Below, one piece after another: positions 1 to 7,361 of a stretch of DNA of 22,731 nucleotides. Location: assembly GCA_947089305.1 (NCBI GenBank), contig CAMUJQ010000009.1, forward strand, positions 1 to 22,731, in the 5' to 3' direction. This stretch comes from an uncultured Clostridia bacterium (GTDB lineage Bacteria; Bacillota; Clostridia; Christensenellales; UBA1242). The translations under genes were made by a program, and so were the position numbers. Position 1 is the first letter of the stretch. Each line of letters starts with the position of its first letter. Under the pieces are notes generated by a model that saw only the letters and a program-made list of their open reading frames with translations, searched no databases and was not told the DNA's origin.

Positions 1-1593
1 GGCAGTGGTAAAAGTATTATTATAGATAGTTTAAGCTTTGTATTTGGGGCTAGAAGTGATACAAGTATAATTAAATCTGGTGAAAATTTTTGTGAAGTTG
101 AAGCACTATTTATAAATTGCATTAATGAGGCGCAAAAACTTTTAGAAGAAAAAAATATAGAATATAATGGCACGATTGTTTTATATAGAAAATTAACTAT
201 TGAAGGTAAAACTGAGTGTAAAATTAATGGAATAAAAGTTCCTCTTGCTTTTTTGCGTGTTGTTTCTAGTTTGTTAATAGATATGCATGGCCAACATGAA
301 AATCAAAAATTAATGTTAGCTAATAATCAAATGGAAATTGTAGATAATTTTATTGGAAATGAAATTAAAGAGAAAAAACTAGAGTTAGCCTTAGTTATAT
401 CTGAAATTAACACACAAAATAAAATTATTAAAGATTTAGGTGGCAATGAAATAGAACGTGCAAATATAGCTGACTTTTTAAAATTTCAACTTAAAGAAAT
501 AACAAATGCAAAAATTAAAGAGGGAGAGTTAGAAGAACTTTTAAACAAACGCACAATACTTGAAAATAAACAAAAGATAAGCGAAAATTTGAGTGCTATT
601 ATTTCTGCTCTTGGTGGAGATGAATACGGGGCAACAAGAAGTATTGGTGAAGCAAAGAGTTTTGCACATGCTTTAAATAGTTATGGTGATAATTTTGAAA
701 ATTTATCTGAAAGGCTTGAAAATGTTTCTATAGAAGTTCAAGATATTTTAAATGAATATGAAAATAATAATCTAGAAGACGAAGAAGGTGGACAAAACCT
801 TGACCAACTTAATGAGAGAATTTACAAAATAAAAAACATATTTAAAAAATATGGTGATTTAAAACAAATTGAACAGTTTACTATCGAAAGTGAAAAAAGA
901 TTAAATGCTCTTGAAAATAGTCAAGAAGTTTATAATGAATGTCTTTTAAAAATAGAAAAATTGAATAAAAAGGGCATTGAAATAGCAAATTCAATAAATG
1001 ATATTCGTGCAAAACATGCGCCAAAGTTTGAAACTTTAATGGTTTTACATTTAAAAACTTTGGGGATGAAAAATGCTCAATTTAAAATAAATTCAATAGT
1101 TTTAGATGACGAAACCTTTAACAAAAATGGCAATGCTGAAATATCCTTTTTATTTAGTGGAAACTTAGGCGAACCATTAAAAGAACTTTCTAAAATTGCA
1201 TCTGGTGGTGAACTTAGTAGAATTAGTTTAGCACTTAAAACAATAACTAGTGCAGAAGATGACATTGCTAGCATGATTTTTGACGAGATTGACACGGGTA
1301 TATCGGGGGCAATGGGTGTTGTTGTTGCAGAAAAAATGGCAATTGTTGCAAAAAATAAACAGGTTATTGTTGTTAGCCATTTGCCTCAAATTGCTGCTAT
1401 GGGGGATTATAACTTTTTAATTGAGAAGATAGAACAAAACGGAAAAACAAAAACTAGCATAAAACTATTAAATAAAGAACAAAAGGTAAATGAAGTTGCA
1501 AGGTTAATAGGTGGAACGCTTGCTTCAACTCATGCAAATAATCATGCAACTGAACTTATTGAAAATTCAATTAAATTTAAAAATAGTATATAA
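1..1593 (+). CDS. recN: DNA repair ATPase RecN (5' truncated by window edge)
   Basis: RecN is an SMC-like ATPase acting in recombinational repair of double-strand breaks. The frame is open from base 1, and the first visible residues are GSGKS, the end of the Walker A P-loop, so only about 30 N-terminal residues lie outside the window; 530 residues are visible. GQHENQ, typical of RecN, is encoded near 286-303. A helical coiled-coil middle follows (about residues 120-335). The ABC signature SGGELSR begins at residue 401, and Walker B MIFDEIDTGISG follows at nt 1273, then the VSHLPQIAA switch motif. Internal TTG or ATG starts (for example 253) are not the real start because conserved sequence continues upstream. 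RecN usually has about 550-570 residues, which fits a complete gene. It ends at a strong terminator, so it is not co-transcribed with the next genes. Confidence 0.97.
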   Translation, partial: GSGKSIIIDSLSFVFGARSDTSIIKSGENFCEVEALFINCINEAQKLLEEKNIEYNGTIVLYRKLTIEGKTECKINGIKVPLAFLRVVSSLLIDMHGQHENQKLMLANNQMEIVDNFIGNEIKEKKLELALVISEINTQNKIIKDLGGNEIERANIADFLKFQLKEITNAKIKEGELEELLNKRTILENKQKISENLSAIISALGGDEYGATRSIGEAKSFAHALNSYGDNFENLSERLENVSIEVQDILNEYENNNLEDEEGGQNLDQLNERIYKIKNIFKKYGDLKQIEQFTIESEKRLNALENSQEVYNECLLKIEKLNKKGIEIANSINDIRAKHAPKFETLMVLHLKTLGMKNAQFKINSIVLDDETFNKNGNAEISFLFSGNLGEPLKELSKIASGGELSRISLALKTITSAEDDIASMIFDEIDTGISGAMGVVVAEKMAIVAKNKQVIVVSHLPQIAAMGDYNFLIEKIEQNGKTKTSIKLLNKEQKVNEVARLIGGTLASTHANNHATELIENSIKFKNSI

Positions 1594-1620
1594 AAAATGT
1601 GGCAATTTGCCACATTTTTT
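1592..1620 (+). terminator. Rho-independent terminator of recN
   Basis: A near-perfect inverted repeat (arms 1592-1605 and 1607-1620, core TGTGGCA/TGCCACA) starts right at the recN stop codon and ends in six T. The flanking A-run and T-run would make it work in both directions. Confidence 0.9.
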
Positions 1621-1630
1621 ATTATTGCTA

Positions 1631-1659
1631 TTGAAATCTAAAGTTTAATATGTTAATAT
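1631..1659 (+). promoter_or_regulatory. Promoter of the OB-fold gene cluster (extended -10)
   Basis: TTGAAA (1631-1636), a 17-bp spacer ending in TGT, and TAATAT (1654-1659). The TG one base before the -10 makes it an extended -10 promoter. It begins GCTATTGA, the same start as two promoters at 9472 and 10321. Confidence 0.6.
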
Positions 1660-1683
1660 TAATTAACTAAAAAAGGAGCAGAA

Positions 1684-2238
1684 ATGCAAAATTGTAAAAA
1701 TGAAGTTATGTTAACGGGTGTATTGGTAGATGACCCCGTTCCAACAGGTAGTAGTATTGGTTATCGATTTATAGTGGCTTATAAAACCTTAAATTACTCT
1801 ACTTATATACCTATATTTATGTTGAATGATATATATAATAGGTTTTCGAGAGAAATTCATAGTGGTGATAAAGTCTCTATTTTTGGCAGAATAGAAAGAG
1901 CTAAAAAAGGTACATGTTTGTTTGCGTTAGATGCTAAATTAGCAAGTGAGAAGACACCACAACAAAATGAAGCAACAATTGAAGGCGTTACAATGTATAA
2001 TCCAGTTTATTTAGATTGGTTGAAACATAAAGATAATTGCAAACTTGCTTACACTCGTTTAAAATGTGTAAGTGAGGAACATCCAACAAGTTGGATAGAT
2101 GTTAAAGCTTATAATGATTTAGCTGAAAATTTAAGAAATGTTGAAAAAGATAAAAAAATAATTACTAATGGTATAATTACAGGCCCGCTAAGAGGTGGAG
2201 AAGTTCTTGGATTGCGAGCTAAAAAAATTATAAGATAA
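1684..2238 (+). CDS. SSB-like protein with two OB folds, paralogue 1
   Basis: A 184-residue protein I cannot name with certainty. The N-terminal half reads like a bacterial SSB OB fold: NEVMLTGVLVDDP, then an FIVA strand, an IPIF strand and GDKVSIFGRIE (residues about 6-80). The second half (about 95-184) repeats the pattern in weaker form: EATIEGV, then TSWIDVKAY, then IITNGIITG. It ends in the basic tail KKIIR and lacks the acidic DDIPF-like tip with which canonical SSB recruits partners. The ATG at 1684 follows AAAGGAGC at a good distance. The next two genes are divergent paralogues of similar design, so this heads a three-gene array. Single-stranded nucleic-acid binding is inferred from the fold pattern only. 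Confidence 0.7.
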   Translation: MQNCKNEVMLTGVLVDDPVPTGSSIGYRFIVAYKTLNYSTYIPIFMLNDIYNRFSREIHSGDKVSIFGRIERAKKGTCLFALDAKLASEKTPQQNEATIEGVTMYNPVYLDWLKHKDNCKLAYTRLKCVSEEHPTSWIDVKAYNDLAENLRNVEKDKKIITNGIITGPLRGGEVLGLRAKKIIR

Positions 2239-2250
2239 GAAGGGAATAAA

Positions 2251-2799
2251 ATGATAATAGGTCAAATTAATTGTGTTGAATTAAGTGGAGTTGTAACAAC
2301 AGACCCAAAATTTGTTTCATTTTGGGAAGAAGGTTTTGTGTTTAATGTTGGTGTTACGCGTAACAATAGGTTAAATCAAATTCCAATTTTTATTCCGCTA
2401 GATAAAGGAAAAGCAAAAATCCGCAAAGGCATTAAGGTTAAAATTGAAGGCAATGTTATTTCAATTAAGGACGATAAACACGCAGTTTATGCTGAAAAAG
2501 TTAATATTGCCAGTGAAAAAGCAAATGAAGAAAATATTTCTATGCTAGAAGGCAATCTATATAATAATACATTAGTAAATAAAAATTTGAGTTTTTACAT
2601 AACTGCAACATTACATAATGAAACAACATATTCAAAAAGAAATATAATTCCAATAAAGACTGATAATAATAATGCAGTTAATGAGTTAATTCAAACAAAA
2701 AACAGTGAAGAAATAACTGCCATTGGAGAACTTGGTGTTTGGACAAAAAAAGACGATGGAACTATTTTACGCATGCATGCTAAAAAAATTAGAAGATAG
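2251..2799 (+). CDS. SSB-like protein with two OB folds, paralogue 2
   Basis: 182 residues, starting 12 bases after the previous stop with AGAAGGGA as ribosome site, so probably co-transcribed with paralogue 1. The SSB-like strand pattern is visible: CVELSGVVTTDP, FVFNVGVTR, IPIFIP, then KVKIEGNV (residues about 6-70). A second similar unit runs from about residue 88 (ISMLEGNLY, then YITATLHN, NIIPIKT, ITAIGELGVW). The end, AKKIRR, again is basic. Identity to its neighbours is low but order and spacing of strands match, so duplication is old. Function unknown; binding of single-stranded DNA or RNA is an inference. Confidence 0.68.
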   Translation: MIIGQINCVELSGVVTTDPKFVSFWEEGFVFNVGVTRNNRLNQIPIFIPLDKGKAKIRKGIKVKIEGNVISIKDDKHAVYAEKVNIASEKANEENISMLEGNLYNNTLVNKNLSFYITATLHNETTYSKRNIIPIKTDNNNAVNELIQTKNSEEITAIGELGVWTKKDDGTILRMHAKKIRR

Positions 2800-2802
2800 T
2801 TG

Positions 2803-2830
2803 TTGACAAAAAAATTTTATTTGATAATAT
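2803..2830 (+). promoter_or_regulatory. Promoter before OB-fold paralogue 3
   Basis: TTGACA (2803-2808), 16-bp spacer ending in TGA, then TAATAT (2825-2830), an extended -10. It starts 3 bases after the stop of paralogue 2. The third gene therefore has its own promoter, which also argues against a TTG start at 2800. Confidence 0.55.
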
Positions 2831-2850
2831 ATAAAATAAGGAGAAATTTT

Positions 2851-3471
2851 ATGAATGAAAATCAAGAAAACAGTGTAAGGATAGTTGGAGGTAAACTTCT
2901 TGAGCAACCTCGTTTAATGAATGGCAAGGAAGATGGTTATATGTTTAAACTTGGAGTGCAAACAGGAACAAGAAGTGTTTATCTTCCAGTATTTGTGCCC
3001 AAAAAAATCTATAAGGAATTAACTAAAAATAATGATGGAGAATTTTGGATAAATAATTGCAAAGATAAAAACTACAGTTTGCAATTTGGCGATTTTTTTG
3101 CAGTAAGGGGTAGAATTTTATCTACAGCAAAAGACAAACACTTTATTTATGCAACAGATATGGAATTTTTGGATAATTGTAATTTTACACAGGAAAACGA
3201 AGTGAAAATTCAAGGAAATGTAAGTGACAGAATTAAAACACAAAACACTCATAGAAAATATTATGCGCAAACTATGTTAGATAATAGAACAGCGGGCTTT
3301 TCTAGTAAAAATCAAATTCCTATTAAAGCTTTTAAGCCAGCATTTTATGATTTAGTAGGGGCTGAGTTTGGAGAAGAAATTTTAGCAGAAGGTCTTTTAG
3401 GCGTTTCAACTCAAACTCGCAAAGAGGGAACAGTTTTGCAAGTTTGGCCAAATTTAATTAAAAGAAAATAG
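2851..3471 (+). CDS. SSB-like protein with two OB folds, paralogue 3
   Basis: 206 residues from the ATG at 2851, which follows AAGGAGA (2838-2844). An in-frame TTG at 2800 would place the start inside the promoter and lacks a ribosome site. The first unit contains NSVRIVGGKLLEQP, YMFKLGVQTG, LPVFVPKK and FGDFFAVRGRI. It is longer than in its paralogues because of a charged insertion after the FVPKK strand. The second unit starts near residue 111 (NEVKIQGNV, then QIPIKAF, ILAEGLLG). The tail NLIKRK is basic. The gene ends at a hairpin with a T-run, closing the array before hrcA. Role unknown; nucleic-acid binding inferred. Confidence 0.68.
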   Translation: MNENQENSVRIVGGKLLEQPRLMNGKEDGYMFKLGVQTGTRSVYLPVFVPKKIYKELTKNNDGEFWINNCKDKNYSLQFGDFFAVRGRILSTAKDKHFIYATDMEFLDNCNFTQENEVKIQGNVSDRIKTQNTHRKYYAQTMLDNRTAGFSSKNQIPIKAFKPAFYDLVGAEFGEEILAEGLLGVSTQTRKEGTVLQVWPNLIKRK

Positions 3472-3480
3472 TTTTAGTGT

Positions 3481-3514
3481 AAGAAGTGCTTGTTTCTAAC
3501 TTGCGCTTTTTTTT
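3481..3514 (+). terminator. Terminator after the OB-fold cluster
   Basis: Stem AAGTGC (3484-3489) with GCGCTT (3503-3508), extended by A-T pairs and one G-T pair on each side, loop of 13 bases, followed by eight T. The loop is rather large, hence only fair confidence. Confidence 0.6.
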
Positions 3515-3560
3515 GTGCATATTGACTAAATAAAAAATCAAAAAAATTTGTATAAATTGG

Positions 3561-3589
3561 TTGACAATAATAAACAATATTCATATAAT
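3561..3589 (+). promoter_or_regulatory. SigA-type promoter of the hrcA operon
   Basis: Perfect TTGACA (3561-3566), 17-bp spacer, perfect TATAAT (3584-3589). The expected transcription start, near 3596, falls inside the CIRCE operator, the usual arrangement for HrcA repression. Confidence 0.9.
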
Positions 3590-3593
3590 ATGT

Positions 3594-3620
3594 TTAGCAC
3601 TTGAAAACTTTGAGTGCTAA
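3594..3620 (+). promoter_or_regulatory. CIRCE operator (HrcA binding site)
   Basis: TTAGCACTT, nine bases, GAGTGCTAA. This matches the consensus TTAGCACTC-N9-GAGTGCTAA with a single mismatch at the last base of the left arm. It makes hrcA-grpE-dnaK autoregulated by HrcA. It is the only CIRCE I see in the window. Confidence 0.96.
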
Positions 3621-3642
3621 CACTATAAGGAGTTATGTGCCA

Positions 3643-4689
3643 ATGGCTGATGAAATAATGATTTCAAATAGAAAGCTAGACATATTAACGAAAGGTGTGG
3701 AAAGTTACATAGCAACGGGGGAACCCGTTACAAGTTCAGGAATAAAGGATTTAGGTGTTGAAGCTTCAAGTGCAACAATTAGGAGTGAACTTAATCATTT
3801 GGATGAACTTGGTTATTTTAGGCAACTTCATACCTCTAGTGGTCGTGTACCAACTGAAAAAGGGTATATGGCTTATGTTAGTAGCATTGCAAATAAACTT
3901 CCTAAAAACACAAAACAACTTGCTAGCATAAAAAATAAGTTTGTGAAAAGCACAACTTATTTAAGCGAGTTAATTCGTGGGGTTGCTAAAGTCGTTTCAG
4001 ATACGCTTAATTATCCCGCAGTTGTGTTAATGGATGGATTTTCAAAATTTGTTATTAAAAACATAAAAATAGTTAGATTGCTTTCAAATAATGCATTTGT
4101 GTTAATTGAAACCAATATGGGTATTATTGATCCAATATTTTTAGATCAAGATGGTTTAACTGAAGAACTTTGCAATGAAGCTAGTATATGTTTAACTAAT
4201 AATTTTGTTGGACAAACAATTGGAGATTTAATTAATAATATAAATAACGCAAGTTTGCAAATTGAAACTGATTTAAAAATGTTTCAAAATATTTTTAAAA
4301 ATGTTGTTGAAATGCTTAAGGCTTATATATCTAAATATGAAGAAAGCATAGTAACAAGTGGCACAGAAAATTTGCTTGATGTTAAAGATTTTAAAGAAAC
4401 AAATCAAGTTAAAGCATTAATTGATTTTATTGAACATGATAGTGAAATAGGCTCAGTGTTAAAAGAAAAAACAGATAAACAAGTTGATATTAAAATTGGT
4501 AATAATGAAACAGTTAAAGGTGCTGGTGGATTTGGTCTTGTAAAAGCAAAATGTTCAGTTAACGGTATTGATGTTGGATCTATTGCTGTTGTAGGGCCTC
4601 AACGTATGGATTACATGAAAATTGCAGCTTCACTAAAATATATTGCAAATGAATTTGATTTCCTTGTAAAAAAGGAGGACAAAAAATGA
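3643..4689 (+). CDS. hrcA: Heat-inducible transcription repressor HrcA
   Basis: HrcA represses chaperone genes by binding CIRCE. The N-terminal winged helix is clear: YIATGEPVTSSGI, SSATIRSELNHLDELGY, then HTSSGRVPTEKGYMAYV, followed by the GAF-like and dimerisation regions. I chose ATG 3643, ten bases after AAGGAG (3627-3632), giving 348 residues, the usual family length. The in-frame TTG at 3601 lies inside the CIRCE element and the GTG at 3637 is too close to the ribosome site. First gene of the operon with grpE and dnaK. The 3' end overlaps a 14-codon open frame by ATGA. Confidence 0.96.
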   Translation: MADEIMISNRKLDILTKGVESYIATGEPVTSSGIKDLGVEASSATIRSELNHLDELGYFRQLHTSSGRVPTEKGYMAYVSSIANKLPKNTKQLASIKNKFVKSTTYLSELIRGVAKVVSDTLNYPAVVLMDGFSKFVIKNIKIVRLLSNNAFVLIETNMGIIDPIFLDQDGLTEELCNEASICLTNNFVGQTIGDLINNINNASLQIETDLKMFQNIFKNVVEMLKAYISKYEESIVTSGTENLLDVKDFKETNQVKALIDFIEHDSEIGSVLKEKTDKQVDIKIGNNETVKGAGGFGLVKAKCSVNGIDVGSIAVVGPQRMDYMKIAASLKYIANEFDFLVKKEDKK

Positions 4690-4730
4690 TGCAACTTATT
4701 AGATACCAGAAAGGAGAATTAAATGGATAA
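4686..4730 (+). CDS. 14-codon open frame bridging hrcA and grpE (possible coupling peptide)
   Basis: ATGATG at 4686 starts a frame of 14 codons (ending KGELNG, stop TAA 4728-4730). It overlaps the hrcA stop as ATGA and runs over the grpE start codon. It has the best ribosome site of the region, AAAGGAGG (4671-4678), seven bases upstream. A coupling device that carries ribosomes from hrcA to grpE would explain it, but a remnant or chance is possible. No functional claim for the peptide itself. Confidence 0.3.
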   Translation: MMQLIRYQKGELNG

Positions 4731-5331
4731 GAAAAAGAAAAAAGTTGAAGAAGAAACAATAGAACCAAAACACGAACATTGTAAATGTAAAAATGGTGAA
4801 CATGAACATTGCAATTGTAATCATGATGAATGTCATTGTGGTGAAAGTTGTGAATGTGGAGAAGATTGTTCTTGTCATGAACACGAATGTGATTGTGGTT
4901 GTGAACACGAAGAAAGCAAAGAAGCCGTTTATTTAGAAGCGTTGCAACGTACTATGGCAGAATTTGATAACTTTAGAAAGAGAACAGCATTGTCTAATAT
5001 GAAAAGTAAAGAAGATGGAGTTTGTCAAACTATAAGTGCAATTCTTCCAAGTGTTGATGCATTAGATAAGGCAATGGAAATGTGTAAGGATAATCCTCAA
5101 GTTTTAGAAGGTCTTAAACTTGTTAAAGAAAATATATTAACAGCTTTTAAAAATTTAGGTTTATCTGAAATTGAGGCAATAAATAAACCTTTTGATCCAA
5201 ATTTACACAATGCAGTTGTTGCAACTGAAGAAGCTGGAGTAGAAGAAGGCATTGTGTTAGAAGAATATCAAAAAGGTTATAAGTTAGGCGATAGAGTTGT
5301 TAGATACACAATGTGTAGGGTATCAAAATAA
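4723..5331 (+). CDS. grpE: GrpE nucleotide exchange factor with Cys/His-rich N-terminal extension
   Basis: GrpE releases ADP from DnaK. The C-terminal half is typical: an AEFDNFRKR helix end, ILPSVDALDKAM, then KPFDPNLHNAVV and GYKLGDRVVRYTMCRVSK. ATG 4723 follows AAAGGAGA. The oddity is residues 17-62, which hold 13 Cys (20, 22, 30, 32, 37, 39, 43, 45, 49, 51, 56, 58, 60) and 9 His, arranged as repeated CxC pairs. The pattern looks like a metallothionein. Ordinary GrpE has an acidic, Cys-poor N-terminus and a long dimeric helix; here the helix before the core is short. Total length (202) is near normal. Metal or redox sensing is an inference; the GrpE assignment is firm. Confidence 0.95.
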   Translation: MDKKKKKVEEETIEPKHEHCKCKNGEHEHCNCNHDECHCGESCECGEDCSCHEHECDCGCEHEESKEAVYLEALQRTMAEFDNFRKRTALSNMKSKEDGVCQTISAILPSVDALDKAMEMCKDNPQVLEGLKLVKENILTAFKNLGLSEIEAINKPFDPNLHNAVVATEEAGVEEGIVLEEYQKGYKLGDRVVRYTMCRVSK

Positions 5332-5340
5332 ACCTCTTAG

Positions 5341-5388
5341 CTTGAAGTTACGCTCTCTTTATGTTGTATTACATAAGGTCGCTTCAGG
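5341..5388 (+). promoter_or_regulatory. Two-tier hairpin in the grpE-dnaK intergenic leader
   Basis: The 120-base gap between grpE and dnaK holds an outer stem CTTGAAG/CTTCAGG (5341-5347 with 5382-5388, one G-U pair). Inside it is an inner stem CTTTATGT/ACATAAGG (5357-5364 with 5371-5378, one G-U pair) with a 6-base loop. No T-run follows, so it is not a terminator. It may be an mRNA processing or stability element that raises dnaK over hrcA-grpE. Folding was done by eye only. Confidence 0.4.
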
Positions 5389-5451
5389 AATTAGTCTTGA
5401 AAAGAGCATATAAAATATATAAATAAAAACAAAAATAAGGAGTATAAAAAA

Positions 5452-7251
5452 ATGGGAAAAATTATAGGTATTGACTTAGGAACAACAAACAGTTGTGTTG
5501 CAGTTATGGAAGGAGGCGAACCAACTGTTATTGCTAATGCTGAAGGAGATAGAACAACTCCATCAGTTGTTGGTTTTAATAAAAATGGAGATAGACTTGT
5601 AGGTAAAGTGGCTAAACGTCAAATGGTAAGTAATAGCGAATCTACAGTTACATCAATTAAACGTGAAATGGGCAGTAATTATAAAGTTACTTTAAATGGT
5701 AAATCATTAAGCCCACAAGAAGTATCAGCAATGATTTTAGGTAAATTAAAACAAGATGCTGAAGCTCACATTGGTAGCCCTGTAACTCAAGCAGTTATTA
5801 CAGTTCCAGCTTATTTTAATGATGCACAACGTCAAGCAACAAAAGATGCTGGTAAAATCGCTGGGCTTGAAGTTTTAAGAATTATTAATGAACCAACTGC
5901 AGCTGCACTTGCTTATGGTCTTGATAAAGCAGAAGATAAGGGACAAAAACTTTTAATATTTGACCTTGGTGGTGGTACATTTGATGTATCTATTCTAGAT
6001 GTTGGAGATGGCGTATTTGAAGTTTTAGCAACAGCAGGTAATAACCGTCTTGGTGGGGATGATTTTGATGAACGTATTTACAAACTTTTAATGGATGATT
6101 TTAAAGCTCAAAATGGCATAGATTTAAGTAAAGATAGAGTTGCAATGCAAAGACTTAAAGAAGAAGCTGAAAAAGCTAAAATTGAACTTTCTCAAAAAAC
6201 TAGCACATTCATCAGCATTCCATTTATTGCCGCAGATGCAACAGGTCCTAAAAACTTAGAATTTGAACTTAGCCGCGCTAAATTTAATTCTATTACTGAA
6301 GACCTTGTTAAACAAACTATTACATTAACAGAACGCGCACTTAAAGATGCAAATTTAGATAAAGCTAAATTAGATAAAGTTATTTTAGTTGGTGGTTCAA
6401 CTCGTATTCCAGCCGTTCAAGAAGCTCTTAAAACATTTGCAGGAAAAGAACCATTTAAAGGTATTAACCCAGACGAATGTGTTGCAATTGGTGCTGCAAT
6501 TCAAGGTGGTGTTTTAGGTGGAGAAGTTAAAGATGTTGTTCTTTTAGATGTTACACCACTTAGTCTTGGAATTGAAACTCTTGGTGGAGTTACAACAAAA
6601 CTTATTGAAAGAAATACAACTATACCTACTAAAAAGAGCCAAGTATTCTCAACAGCTGCAGATAACCAAAGCGGAGTTGATATTCACGTTGTTCAAGGTG
6701 AACGTGAATTTGCAAGAGACAATAAAACTTTAGGAAACTTCCAATTGACAGGTATTCCACCTGCACCTAGAGGTGTTCCACAAATTGAAGTTACATTTGA
6801 TATTGATGCAAATGGTATTGTTAATGTTAGCGCTAAAGACCTTGGAACAAATAAAGAACAAAAAATTACAATTACAGCAAGTTCTAATCTTAGTGACGCA
6901 GATATTGAAAAAGCTGTTGAAGATGCTAAAAAGTTTGCTGAAGAAGATAAAAAACGTCGTGAGTTAGTTGACGAACGCAATAAATTAGAACAAATGATTT
7001 TCACAATTGAAAAGACTGTAAAAGAAAACGAAGATAAAATTAGCGAAGAAGATAAAACTTCACTTAAAGATGAATGCGAAAAAGCTCGTGGAGAAATGGG
7101 CAGTGAAGATATTAATAAAGTTAAAGCAGCATATGATGTATTAACTAACAAATCTCAAGAAGTTTTTGCTAAAATGTATCAAAATGCGGGGGCAAATGCT
7201 GAACCTAACACTGAGAACGCAGACAATAACAATGGTGGAGAACAAGCATAA
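5452..7251 (+). CDS. dnaK: Chaperone protein DnaK (Hsp70)
   Basis: ATP-dependent Hsp70 chaperone working with DnaJ and GrpE. The N-terminal ATPase starts with GIDLGTTNSCVAV, followed by VPAYFNDAQRQATKDAG, INEPTAAALAYGLD, DLGGGTFDVS and VGGSTRIPAVQ. The interdomain linker DVTPLSLG lies near residue 366, then the substrate domain (GERE and NFQLTGIPPAPRGVPQIEV) and a helical lid. At 599 residues it is in the normal range; it lacks the insertion of Gram-negative DnaK and ends NNNGGEQA. ATG 5452 follows TAAGGAG. It lies 120 bases after grpE with a structured leader between; I see no convincing separate promoter, so expression probably depends on the CIRCE promoter. Confidence 0.99.
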   Translation: MGKIIGIDLGTTNSCVAVMEGGEPTVIANAEGDRTTPSVVGFNKNGDRLVGKVAKRQMVSNSESTVTSIKREMGSNYKVTLNGKSLSPQEVSAMILGKLKQDAEAHIGSPVTQAVITVPAYFNDAQRQATKDAGKIAGLEVLRIINEPTAAALAYGLDKAEDKGQKLLIFDLGGGTFDVSILDVGDGVFEVLATAGNNRLGGDDFDERIYKLLMDDFKAQNGIDLSKDRVAMQRLKEEAEKAKIELSQKTSTFISIPFIAADATGPKNLEFELSRAKFNSITEDLVKQTITLTERALKDANLDKAKLDKVILVGGSTRIPAVQEALKTFAGKEPFKGINPDECVAIGAAIQGGVLGGEVKDVVLLDVTPLSLGIETLGGVTTKLIERNTTIPTKKSQVFSTAADNQSGVDIHVVQGEREFARDNKTLGNFQLTGIPPAPRGVPQIEVTFDIDANGIVNVSAKDLGTNKEQKITITASSNLSDADIEKAVEDAKKFAEEDKKRRELVDERNKLEQMIFTIEKTVKENEDKISEEDKTSLKDECEKARGEMGSEDINKVKAAYDVLTNKSQEVFAKMYQNAGANAEPNTENADNNNGGEQA

Positions 7252-7272
7252 TTTAATTTGTTTTTAATTTAA

Positions 7273-7332
7273 AGTTAAAAAATTAGATATTTAAGTTAAA
7301 GGTTAGATAAAGAGTTAAAATAAAAAGTTAAA
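7273..7332 (+). repeat. Four AGTTAAA direct repeats after dnaK
   Basis: AGTTAAA occurs at 7273, 7294, 7313 and 7326 in the dnaK-dnaJ gap, at intervals of 21, 19 and 13 bases. The region is very AT-rich, so chance recurrence is possible. It lies just before the hairpin at 7330. Confidence 0.4.
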
Positions 7333-7361
7333 TTTGAGTGCCTATTTGTGCACTCAAATTT
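7330..7361 (+). promoter_or_regulatory. 12-bp perfect inverted repeat before dnaJ
   Basis: AAATTTGAGTGC (7330-7341), 8-base loop, GCACTCAAATTT (7350-7361). There is no T-run behind it; instead a perfect TATAAT (7364-7369) and the dnaJ ribosome site AAAGGGA follow. Its GAGTGC/GCACTC cores are those of CIRCE but the arms are in swapped order. It may act as RNA hairpin, attenuator or operator. The inverted repeat is certain; its role is open. Confidence 0.6.

Noticed and set aside
3601..3642. Longer HrcA start at TTG 3601
   Set aside because: It lies within the CIRCE operator and close to the transcription start, and has no ribosome site; AAGGAG serves ATG 3643.
4699..4908. Minus-strand open frame opposite the Cys/His-rich part of grpE
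   Set aside because: Shadow of the biased codons (Cys/His/Glu on the + strand read as Thr/Phe/Met); no ribosome site and strong GrpE evidence on the + strand.
5397..5425. Separate dnaK promoter (TTGAAA, 17 bases, TAAATA)
   Set aside because: The -10 is poor and the region so AT-rich that such matches are expected; no CIRCE accompanies it.
6693..7151. 152-codon minus-strand open frame inside dnaK
   Set aside because: Lies entirely within the firmly conserved dnaK; Ser/Leu-rich shadow translation.
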